5,554 nt of DNA from an uncultured Bacteroidota bacterium (lineage in GTDB: Bacteria > Bacteroidota > Bacteroidia > Flavobacteriales > Flavobacteriaceae), in assembly GCA_903920835.1 (NCBI GenBank), contig CAIXNQ010000222.1, positions 1 to 5,554 of the forward strand, read 5' to 3'. The notes under the pieces were generated by a model. It saw only the letters and a program-made list of their open reading frames with translations. It was not told where the DNA came from and made no database searches. Shown here in pieces: positions 1 through 5,554 of the stretch (within the stretch, counting starts at the first letter, position 1; the number at the start of each line of letters is the position of its first letter). Position numbers and translations under genes: made by a program.

Positions 1-1056
1 CCTAAAGATTTAGGGTTTCATTTCCCAGCAGAGTTTGAACCACAAGACGCACTTTGGCTTTCTTGGCCACATAAAGAAGCTTCTTGGCCAGGAAAATTAC
101 CAATGATTTATAACAGTTACTCTGAATTTGTTCTTCAAGTTGCCTAAGATCAAAAAGTGAATATCAATGTGGTTGATGAAAACATGAAACAGTTTGCCGA
201 AACAATCATCAAGCAATCTCAATTTGCTGCAACTAGAGAGGACTTATCTGAATTGCTTAAAAACGTTACTTTTTTTATTCATCCAACCAACGATGCTTGG
301 TGTCGTGACCATGGTCCTGCTTTTGTTGTTAATCGAAAAACCAATAAAAAAGCAATTGTGGATTGGGATTACAACGCTTGGGGCGACAAATATCCGCCGT
401 ATGACCTTGATGATGTCATTCCGACATTGATAGCAAAAGAGATGAATTTACCTGTGTTTTATCCTAAAATAATTATGGAAGGCGGCAGTGTAGAATTTAA
501 TGGTCGAGGCACTTTGCTCACTACAACGGCTTGTTTACTTAACCCGAACCGAAATCCAGATTTGACAAAAGATCAAATTGAAGAATATTTAAAAAATTAT
601 TATGGTGTAAACCACATTTTATGGTTAAACGAAGGCATTATTGGCGATGATACTGACGGTCATATTGATGATATTACACGTTTTGTAAACCCAGACACTG
701 TGGTCACCGTTGTTGAAGAAAATCCAGAAGATGAAAATTATTCAATTCTGCTAGAGAATCTAGAACTTTTAGAGCAGATGACTTTAGAAAACGGCGGAAA
801 ACTTCAAATTGTGACCCTGCCTATGCCCAAACCAGTAATTTATGAAGACCAAGTGTTGCCAGCTTCGTATGCTAATTTCTATATCGCTAACAAAAAAGTG
901 ATAGTGCCAATTTTTAACGATGCTAACGACGGAAAGGCTTTAGAGATACTTCAGAATTGTTTTCCTGACCGAAAAGTTATCGGCATCGACTCTGTTGAAC
1001 TCATTTGGGGATTGGGTAGTTTTCATTGTCTGAGTCAACAGGAGCCTGCTTTGTAG
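1..1056 (+). pseudogene. aguA: Agmatine deiminase, interrupted by an in-frame stop (5' end outside window)
   Basis: The frame encodes an agmatine deiminase of the bacterial peptidylarginine-deiminase-like family, which hydrolyses agmatine to N-carbamoylputrescine and ammonia in the cytoplasmic polyamine pathway. Numbering codons from base 1, the frame shows the family N-terminus FEPQDALWLSWPHKEASWPG (residues 13-32), WCRDHGPAF (100-108, with R102 and D103), MEGGSVEF (159-166), the histidine motif DDTDGHIDD (216-224, H221) and the C-terminal GLGSFHCLSQQEP (337-349) with the predicted catalytic Cys343. The visible 350 sense and stop positions before the terminal TAG fit a family length of roughly 345-370, so only a few N-terminal residues should be missing. 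TAA at 145-147 interrupts the frame after residue 48, and similarity continues immediately after it with no frame change. A GTG at 157 or ATG at 184 could in principle restart translation, but the product would lack the conserved N-terminal segment. Family identity is secure; loss of function is likely, unless the stop is a sequencing error. Confidence 0.88.
145..147 (+). other. Premature in-frame TAA in the agmatine deiminase frame
   Basis: The frame reads ...EFVLQVA-stop-DQKVNINVVDE..., and both flanks are typical agmatine deiminase sequence. A single base change from AAA, GAA or CAA (Lys, Glu or Gln) would create this TAA, and a polar residue is plausible in this stretch. No insertion or deletion is needed to explain it, and I see no other disruption in the remaining 302 codons. 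Confidence 0.9.
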
Positions 1057-1081
1057 TAGAATCATTTTATTTTAGATTCTA
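1057..1081 (+). terminator. Hairpin directly after the agmatine deiminase stop codon
   Basis: A perfect 7-bp inverted repeat, TAGAATC (1057-1063) and GATTCTA (1075-1081), flanks an 11-base AT-only loop and starts at the first base after the TAG stop. Its position suggests a transcription terminator or a 3'-end stabilising hairpin for the deiminase transcript. The stem is AT-rich and is not followed by a clear T run, so it is not a canonical intrinsic terminator. Confidence 0.45.
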
Positions 1082-1110
1082 TCATTGGATAAATCTTATT
1101 CCAACTTTAT

Positions 1111-1128
1111 CTATTTTTTTAAAAATAG
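1111..1128. terminator. AT-rich palindrome, possible weak bidirectional terminator
   Basis: CTATTTTT (1111-1118) and AAAAATAG (1121-1128) are perfect inverted repeats separated by TT. On the + strand the palindrome is followed by TGTTTTATTT. The stem has one G-C pair per arm and would be weak, so this is a tentative assignment based on position between convergent genes. It could also be chance in AT-rich DNA. Confidence 0.25.
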
Positions 1129-1254
1129 TGTTTTATTTAAATTCAAATATATAAAATAAACAACAATCTATAAATCTCATAATTCATTAATCGCCTGTTT
1201 TTGGTTATTGAAATTTTTGATAAAATTTTTTACAAAAGAAGATTTTTTAGTTTT

Positions 1255-1389
1255 GAAATTGAATTTCTGAATAGAACTGTCCACCGTTCTGGCTGGAAAA
1301 TGAATTTCTGAGCAGAACTGTCCACCGTTCTGGCTGGAAATTGAATTTCTGAGCAGAACTGTCCACCGTTCTGGCTGGAAATCGGATTT
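1255..1389. repeat. Tandem array of a 41-bp unit, three full copies plus a partial fourth
   Basis: Copies lie at 1255-1295, 1296-1336 and 1337-1377, with a degenerate 12-base fragment of a fourth at 1378-1389. Copy 1 differs from copy 3 at two adjacent positions (AT in place of GC, 1271-1272), and copy 2 differs from copy 3 at one position (A in place of T, 1300). Each copy starts with the dyad GAAATT-G-AATTTC (one mismatch in copy 2). Each then carries a hairpin-forming CAGAAC-TGTCCACC-GTTCTG, a 6-bp stem with an 8-base loop, at 1313-1332 and 1354-1373. Copy 1 has TAGAAC at 1272-1277, which still allows a T-G wobble. There are no spacers, so this is not a CRISPR array. The unit is not a multiple of three and stop codons occur, so it is not coding. 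It resembles an intergenic minisatellite or REP-like element and could vary in copy number between strains. Function is unknown. Confidence 0.92.
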
Positions 1390-1413
1390 ACAACCTCAAC
1401 AAAATCTTTTAAA

Positions 1414-1452
1414 GTTGCTGAGTTTGGTATTTATAGAAAGTTTCCGAGCAAC
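1414..1452 (-). terminator. Possible terminator hairpin downstream of the - strand cluster
   Basis: GTTGCT (1414-1419) and AGCAAC (1447-1452) form a 6-bp inverted repeat with a 27-base interior. Read on the - strand, the stem lies about 80 bases past the stop of the FMN reductase-like gene and is followed by TTTAAAAGATTTTG. The long loop and short T tract make this a weak candidate only. Confidence 0.22.
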
Positions 1453-1534
1453 GAAAATAAAAACCTGACTATTTTTAGGGATTTGCTTTTAGATTATTAT
1501 TAGAAATTAATAATTCAAAATTCAAAAATTATAG

Positions 1535-2065
1535 TTAGATTGATTTAATAAGATCCAGAAGTTGGTTTTTATATTCTTCGTTAAGGATTCCAAAATCATC
1601 ATCAAAATTTTGGTAGAAGTTAGGCAAATAAAAACTTCCTTTGATAGCTGCTCCTTGGTCCGGAAATCTGTTTTTTGCAATTTCAATCAAAGAACTACCG
1701 CCAAAAGCACCTGTAGATGTTGCTAACAAAAGGGTTGGTTTACCTTGAAATAGCTTACTATCAACTCGAGAAGTCCATTCAAATATATTGTTGAAAGCAG
1801 CAATATATTCGCCGTCGTTTTCGGTAAATGAAATAATTATAAGGTCGGTATTTCCAAATTTAAAGTACAATTCATGCGCTTTTTCAGGTATTCCAGATGT
1901 TGCCTCTACATCAACTGAAAAAATGGGCATTTCAAAATCATTTAAATCAAATATTTCTACGCTAGGTATCTTATACTGTCTGGCGGCATAGATTGCTAAT
2001 TGAATATTTATTGAATTTCTGCTCGAAGAAGCACCAAAAACGATTATTCTTTTTAGTTTAGTCAT
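1535..2065 (-). CDS. NAD(P)H-dependent FMN reductase-like flavoprotein
   Basis: This 176-residue protein has the flavodoxin-like fold pattern of the NADPH-dependent FMN reductase family, whose members bind FMN and transfer electrons from NAD(P)H to flavins, quinones, azo dyes or chromate. Residues 6-10 (RIIVF) form the first beta strand, followed by the phosphate-binding loop GASSSRNSIN (11-20), equivalent to the family's GSxRxxSxN. TENDGEYIAAFNNIFEW (81-97) corresponds to the PEYNxSxPxxLKNAxDW segment near the flavin, and GKPTLLLATSTGAFGG (108-123) is the third typical block. There is no signal peptide or membrane segment, so it is cytoplasmic. The ATG lies inside the last codons of the upstream pirin gene (AACAATGACTAAAC), giving an 8-nt overlap and probable translational coupling. 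It is the last gene of the - strand cluster. The family is clear, but the physiological substrate cannot be read from the sequence. Confidence 0.85.
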   Translation of the reverse strand: MTKLKRIIVFGASSSRNSINIQLAIYAARQYKIPSVEIFDLNDFEMPIFSVDVEATSGIPEKAHELYFKFGNTDLIIISFTENDGEYIAAFNNIFEWTSRVDSKLFQGKPTLLLATSTGAFGGSSLIEIAKNRFPDQGAAIKGSFYLPNFYQNFDDDFGILNEEYKNQLLDLIKSI

Positions 2066-2780
2066 TGTTAATCATCGGAATTTCCATTAATAAAATCTCT
2101 GCATTTGCTGTTGCTTTTATTGCAACAGCTGTAAAATCGGTTATTGCCAATCCATCTCGAAGTTCAAGTTCATATCCTTCAACCAAAACTTTGCCTTTGA
2201 TGACAAAAATATAAAGACCGTTTCCTTGTTTTTTTTGGTTGTAAGTTAAGTTTGCACCTTCCTCTAGGTTTGCCATATTGAACCAAGCGTCTTGATGAAT
2301 CCAAACCCCGTCATCATCTGGATTTGGAGAAAGAATTTGTTGAAATTTATTTTTTCTATCTTCTGTGTTTAAAGAAATTTGTTGATAGCGAGGTGTTACA
2401 TTTTGTTGGTTTGGAAAAACCCAAATTTGAAGCAAATTAGTTCTTCTGTCATGGTTCGGGTTAAATTCTGAATGTTGAATTCCAGTTCCAGCACTCATCA
2501 CTTGAACGTCGCCAAACTTAATGATTTCGGTATTTCCCATGCTGTCTTTGTGTGCCAAATCACCCTCTAACGGAATTGTAATAATTTCCATATTGTCATG
2601 TGGATGGGTTCCGAAACCCATTCCTGGAGCAACAATATCGTCGTTAAGAACTCTCAAAACCCCAAACTGAACCCGATTTGGGTCAAAATAGCTGGCAAAA
2701 CTAAAAGTGTGATGTGCATTGAGCCAACCATGATTTGCGTGACCTCGAGTGTTGGCTCTGTGCAGTGTTATGTTTTTCAT
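2058..2780 (-). CDS. Pirin family protein (bicupin, YhhW-type, possible quercetin dioxygenase)
   Basis: This 240-residue protein matches bacterial pirins, cytoplasmic bicupins related to E. coli YhhW, some of which show quercetin 2,3-dioxygenase activity. The N-terminal cupin begins with RANTRGHANHGWLNAHHTFS (8-27) and FDPNRVQFGVLRVLNDD (32-48). The metal site is visible as GTHPHDNMEIIT (57-68) with H59 and H61, and GTGIQHSEFN (98-107) with H103 and E105. These four ligands correspond to the His-His-His-Glu set of YhhW. The C-terminal cupin (about 150-235) keeps the fold pattern but shows no second metal site, as usual in the family. The length is normal. The start lies 7 nt after the ppk1 stop (TAATGATATAATG), and the end overlaps the flavin reductase gene by 8 nt, so the two are likely co-expressed and may serve a shared redox or aromatic-compound detoxification role. 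That role is inference, because pirin substrates in most bacteria are unknown. Confidence 0.92.
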   Translation of the reverse strand: MKNITLHRANTRGHANHGWLNAHHTFSFASYFDPNRVQFGVLRVLNDDIVAPGMGFGTHPHDNMEIITIPLEGDLAHKDSMGNTEIIKFGDVQVMSAGTGIQHSEFNPNHDRRTNLLQIWVFPNQQNVTPRYQQISLNTEDRKNKFQQILSPNPDDDGVWIHQDAWFNMANLEEGANLTYNQKKQGNGLYIFVIKGKVLVEGYELELRDGLAITDFTAVAIKATANAEILLMEIPMINND

Positions 2781-2787
2781 TATATCA

Positions 2788-4887
2788 TTATTTAATTAGA
2801 TTTTCATAGAATTTAAATGTTTCAAATTGAGCTCTAAAGACAGGTTCATTTTCAGTTCTGACTCTGTATTTATTATCCATTTTTTCTGAGTGATATCGTG
2901 CCTTTACGTTTCCTTTCCAACCCACATTAAAACTATCAATTAGTTCTTGTTTAATGGTTATATCATAAATCGGACAGCTTACCTCTACCCTACCATCTAA
3001 ATTTCTAGTCATAAAATCAGCTGATGAAATATAGACCTCTGGATTTCCAGCATTTCCGAAAATAAAAAGCCTAGTATGTTCCAGAAAATTGTCAACAATG
3101 CTAATAGCTTCTATATTCTCGCTCATTCCTTTTACTCCCGGAATCAAAGAACAAATTCCTCTAATGATTAATTGAATTTTTACTCCAGCACGACTGGCAT
3201 CATAGAGTTTATCAATCATTGCAAAATCAGAAAGGCTGTTCATTTTTAATTTAATGAAAGTTTCTTTTCCTGTTCGAGCCAGCATGATTTCTCTATCAAT
3301 TAGCTTACAGAATCTAGAACGAGAATAGTGCGGCGAAACAATTAAATGTTTGTAACGATGAATCCTGAAATTGACATCAAAAAAGTCGAATATTTTAGAA
3401 ACATCCTTTAAAATTTGTTGATGACTGGTGAGTAATGTAACATCAGTATAAACTTTTGCAGTAGATTCATTGAAGTTTCCAGTCGAAATTAATCCGTATC
3501 GTTTTAGTTTTCCGTCTTCAATTCTGTCGATTAAGCAAATTTTGCTGTGAACTTTCAATCCTTTGATTCCAAAAATAAGTTCAATTCCTTCGGTTTGCAT
3601 TTGCTCTGCATACGAGATATTGCTGGCTTCATCAAAACGTGCTTGAAGCTCTATCTGAACAGTTACTTTTTTACCGTTTTTTGCAGCATTGATAAGTGAA
3701 CTAATGATTTGAGAATTTTTTGCAAGACGGTACAAAGTAATTTTAATCGCAGTTACTTTTGGGTCTAAAGCTGCTTCTCTCAAAAATTTAATTACATAAG
3801 AAAACGATTGATAAGGTGCATTGACCAAATAGTCTTTTTTTGCAATTTTGTTCATTATATTTTCGTCCAAACTCAAACCCGGAATTTGAAGAGACGCATT
3901 TGTTTTATACAATAAATCAAACCGACCAAGATTCGGAAAATCCATATAATCTCTTCGGTTGTGGTATCTTCCACCAGGAATTATACTATCGGAAGAATCA
4001 ATTCCCATGTGTGAAAGAAAATACTTGAGCGTGTCTTTATCGATTGATTGATCATAAATAAACCGCACTGGTTCTCCAACTCTTCTTTCTTTTACACTAG
4101 TTGCAATTTTCTCGAGCATGCTTTTGCTCATATCAGAATCGATGTCGAGCTGTGCATCACGAGTAATTTTAATCATGTGGGCTGAAACAGTTTCGTAATC
4201 AAAAATGGTAAAAATACTGCTCAAATTGAGTCGAATAACATCGTCAAGAAGTATAATGTATTTCTTTTCATTTTCAGATGGTAATACCAAAAAACGATTA
4301 ATAGTTTTCGGAATTTCGATTACAGCATAACGAATTTCTTGCTTTGGACGAGACAAACTTAAAAGTTTAGGTTTGTCGGTGGGTTTCATCACGAGCTTTA
4401 CTGCCAAATAACCCGAAGTATCTTTTAATAATGGAAATTCAGCAAGGTCGTTTAGAATAATTGTTACTAAAGCAGGACTAACTTTTTGAACAAAAAAATC
4501 TTTAATAAACAATTCTTGCTCATTATTGATTTGATGTTCATTGATAATGAAAATGTTTTGTTCTTGCAGCTTTTTTTCAATTATTTCAAGAATCCTAAGA
4601 CTTTCTGTTTGCTGTTTAATTGCAATTTCAGTGATGTCTTTAACCAATTTTTTTGCTGTAATACCACCTAGAATTTTCTCGCCAGTATCTTTTGTTAAAC
4701 TCAATCGACGAATTGCTGCAAAACGAACTCTGAAAAATTCATCTAAATTATTAGAAAAAATTCCTAAAAAACGAAGTCTGTCCAACAATGGAACGTTTTC
4801 GTCTGCAGCTTCTTGAAGTACTCGAGCATTAAAAGTTAGCCAACTTTTTTCTCTGTCTAAATAATAATTTTCGGGGTTGGAATTCAT
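2788..4887 (-). CDS. ppk1: Polyphosphate kinase 1
   Basis: Ppk1 reversibly transfers the gamma-phosphate of ATP onto a growing polyphosphate chain through a phosphohistidine intermediate. The 699-residue length is normal. By comparison with E. coli Ppk, the four domains are N (to about 115), head (about 118-333), C1 (about 334-514) and C2 (about 515-699). The N domain shows REKSWLTFNARVLQEAADE (12-30) and LGIFSNNLDEFFRVRFAA (41-58). Key residues are present at a constant offset of 12 from E. coli: R387 in ITLYRLAKNS and R417 in IELQARFDE (Mg/phosphate contacts), the autophosphorylated H447 in GLKVHSKI, and the second catalytic H604 in NFLEHTRLF. YGLISTGNFNESTAKVYTD (464-482) and SSADFMTRNLDGRVEV (621-636) are further family signatures; the latter has Phe where E. 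coli has Trp. The protein has no signal peptide. It starts 15 nt after the lptB stop with an AT-rich leader, and no exopolyphosphatase gene is adjacent within the window. Confidence 0.97.
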   Translation of the reverse strand: MNSNPENYYLDREKSWLTFNARVLQEAADENVPLLDRLRFLGIFSNNLDEFFRVRFAAIRRLSLTKDTGEKILGGITAKKLVKDITEIAIKQQTESLRILEIIEKKLQEQNIFIINEHQINNEQELFIKDFFVQKVSPALVTIILNDLAEFPLLKDTSGYLAVKLVMKPTDKPKLLSLSRPKQEIRYAVIEIPKTINRFLVLPSENEKKYIILLDDVIRLNLSSIFTIFDYETVSAHMIKITRDAQLDIDSDMSKSMLEKIATSVKERRVGEPVRFIYDQSIDKDTLKYFLSHMGIDSSDSIIPGGRYHNRRDYMDFPNLGRFDLLYKTNASLQIPGLSLDENIMNKIAKKDYLVNAPYQSFSYVIKFLREAALDPKVTAIKITLYRLAKNSQIISSLINAAKNGKKVTVQIELQARFDEASNISYAEQMQTEGIELIFGIKGLKVHSKICLIDRIEDGKLKRYGLISTGNFNESTAKVYTDVTLLTSHQQILKDVSKIFDFFDVNFRIHRYKHLIVSPHYSRSRFCKLIDREIMLARTGKETFIKLKMNSLSDFAMIDKLYDASRAGVKIQLIIRGICSLIPGVKGMSENIEAISIVDNFLEHTRLFIFGNAGNPEVYISSADFMTRNLDGRVEVSCPIYDITIKQELIDSFNVGWKGNVKARYHSEKMDNKYRVRTENEPVFRAQFETFKFYENLIK

Positions 4888-4902
4888 TTGTTTTAATTGA
4901 AA

Positions 4903-5554
4903 TTAGATTTGAAAATCAAGTTTCTTTTTTCTTAATTCAAAATTTTGACCTAAATATACTTTCCGAACCATTTCGTCTTGAACAAGCTCTTCTGGAATTC
5001 CAGCTTTTAAGATTCCACCTTCAAACATTAAATAAGTTTTGTCAGTAATTGCTAATGTCTCCTGAACATTGTGGTCGGTAATAAGTATTCCGATATTTTT
5101 ATTTTTTAATTGAGCAACAATCCTTTGAATATCTTCAACCGCCACAGGGTCAACGCCAGCAAAAGGTTCATCGAGCAAGATAAATTTTGGGTCGGTAGCC
5201 AGTGCACGTGCAATTTCGGTACGTCTGCGTTCTCCACCAGATAGTAAATCGCCTCTATTGGTTCTAATATGTTCCAAACTAAACTCATCTATTAAAGATT
5301 CCATTTTTGCGACTTGCTCTTCTTTTGATAATTTTGTCAGTTGAAGTACGCTCAATATATTGTCTTCGATACTTAATTTTCTAAAAACAGAAGCTTCCTG
5401 AGCCAGATAACCAATTCCATATTGTGCACGTTTATACATAGGAAAATCAGTTATATTCATATCGTCGAGATAGATATTTCCAGAATTTGGTTTTACTAAT
5501 CCCACAATCATATAAAACGAAGTTGTTTTTCCAGCACCATTTGGACCTAAAAAA
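4903..5554 (-). CDS. lptB: LPS export ABC transporter ATP-binding protein LptB (N-terminus outside window)
   Basis: LptB is the cytoplasmic ATPase of the LptB2FG complex that extracts lipopolysaccharide from the inner membrane and drives it along the Lpt bridge. The frame stays open to the right window edge, so the methionine at 5509-5511 is internal and not the start. The upstream codons encode FLGPNGAGKTTSFY, with Walker A GPNGAGKTT at 5521-5547. Numbering the 216 visible residues from 5553, the Q-loop is YLAQEASVFRKLS (49-61, Q52), the ABC signature is LSGGERRRTEIARAL (104-118), Walker B with the catalytic Glu is FILLDEP (124-130, E129), followed by FAGVDP, and the H-switch is ITDHNV (158-163, H161). 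GERRR, FAGVDP, TDHNVQETL and the C-terminal VRKVYLGQNF are close to E. coli LptB and separate it from generic ABC ATPases. Roughly 25-30 residues appear to be missing at the N-terminus. It is the first visible gene of the - strand cluster; lptF, lptG and lptC are not in the window. Confidence 0.94.
   Translation of the reverse strand, partial: FLGPNGAGKTTSFYMIVGLVKPNSGNIYLDDMNITDFPMYKRAQYGIGYLAQEASVFRKLSIEDNILSVLQLTKLSKEEQVAKMESLIDEFSLEHIRTNRGDLLSGGERRRTEIARALATDPKFILLDEPFAGVDPVAVEDIQRIVAQLKNKNIGILITDHNVQETLAITDKTYLMFEGGILKAGIPEELVQDEMVRKVYLGQNFELRKKKLDFQI

Larger units (their letters stand above)
1057..1534. other. Intergenic region between convergent genes, no gene seen
   Basis: This 478-base stretch separates the + strand deiminase frame from the - strand gene cluster. 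It is strongly AT-rich except for the 41-bp repeat array at 1255-1377, whose unit is about 46% G+C. Neither strand shows a convincing reading frame, tRNA or recognisable structured RNA. Because both flanking genes end here, terminators rather than promoters are expected. The hairpins at 1057-1081 and 1414-1452 and the palindrome at 1111-1128 are candidates. No Bacteroidota-type promoter (TTTG, spacer, TANNTTTG) stood out. Confidence 0.75.

Noticed and set aside
194..430. Overlapping + strand open frame inside the agmatine deiminase gene
   Set aside because: It is an out-of-frame shadow of a region whose correct frame carries conserved deiminase motifs.
1255..1389. CRISPR-like appearance of the repeated 41-bp block
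   Set aside because: The copies are directly contiguous with no unique spacers, and no cas gene is present in the window.
1255..1480. Possible small protein encoded through the repeat array
   Set aside because: The 41-bp period shifts frame at every copy, stops recur (the ATG at 1300 reads M-N-F-stop), and no frame has a credible start with a family-like product.
1057..1534. Promoter or riboswitch in the long intergenic gap
   Set aside because: Both flanking genes point into the gap, no gene starts there, and no Bacteroidota -33/-7 pair or recognisable riboswitch core was found.
4541..4816. Open frame antisense to the start of ppk1
   Set aside because: It runs opposite to the well-conserved Ppk1 N-terminal domain, with a low-complexity product and no supporting signals.
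5509..5511. Methionine codon as the start of the ABC ATPase gene
   Set aside because: In-frame codons upstream encode Walker A (GPNGAGKTT at 5521-5547), so translation must begin beyond the right edge of the window.

Overview
The window looks like chromosomal DNA from a member of the Bacteroidota, most likely a Flavobacterium-like Flavobacteriaceae. The reasons are the low G+C content, the AT-rich leaders without Shine-Dalgarno sequences (for example AATTAAAACAA before the ppk1 ATG), and protein sequences with a flavobacterial flavour. This taxonomic placement is inference from sequence character, not from a database search.

Layout: (1) Bases 1-1056 on the + strand hold an agmatine deiminase reading frame that enters from the left edge. 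All recognisable catalytic motifs are present, but an in-frame TAA at 145-147 interrupts it. (2) Bases 1057-1534 form a 478-base non-coding stretch between two convergent genes. It contains a terminator-like hairpin just after the deiminase stop, an AT palindrome, and three near-perfect tandem copies of a 41-bp unit plus a degenerate partial fourth copy. Each full unit carries two dyad symmetries. (3) Bases 1535-5554 are four tightly packed genes on the - strand, in transcription order lptB (5' end cut off by the window edge), ppk1, a pirin-family gene and an NAD(P)H-dependent FMN reductase-like gene. The spacings are 15 nt, 7 nt and an 8-nt overlap, so the four are probably one transcript whose promoter lies outside the window.

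How the genes might work together: LptB powers lipopolysaccharide export to the outer membrane. Ppk1 makes polyphosphate, a phosphate/energy store linked to stress survival. The overlapping pirin and flavin reductase genes look like a translationally coupled redox pair. No direct biochemical link between LptB and Ppk1 is known to me, so the clustering may simply be inherited gene order.

I do not see a clearly new biological system. The two items that merit a second look are the nonsense codon in an otherwise intact deiminase gene and the structured 41-bp intergenic repeat array.
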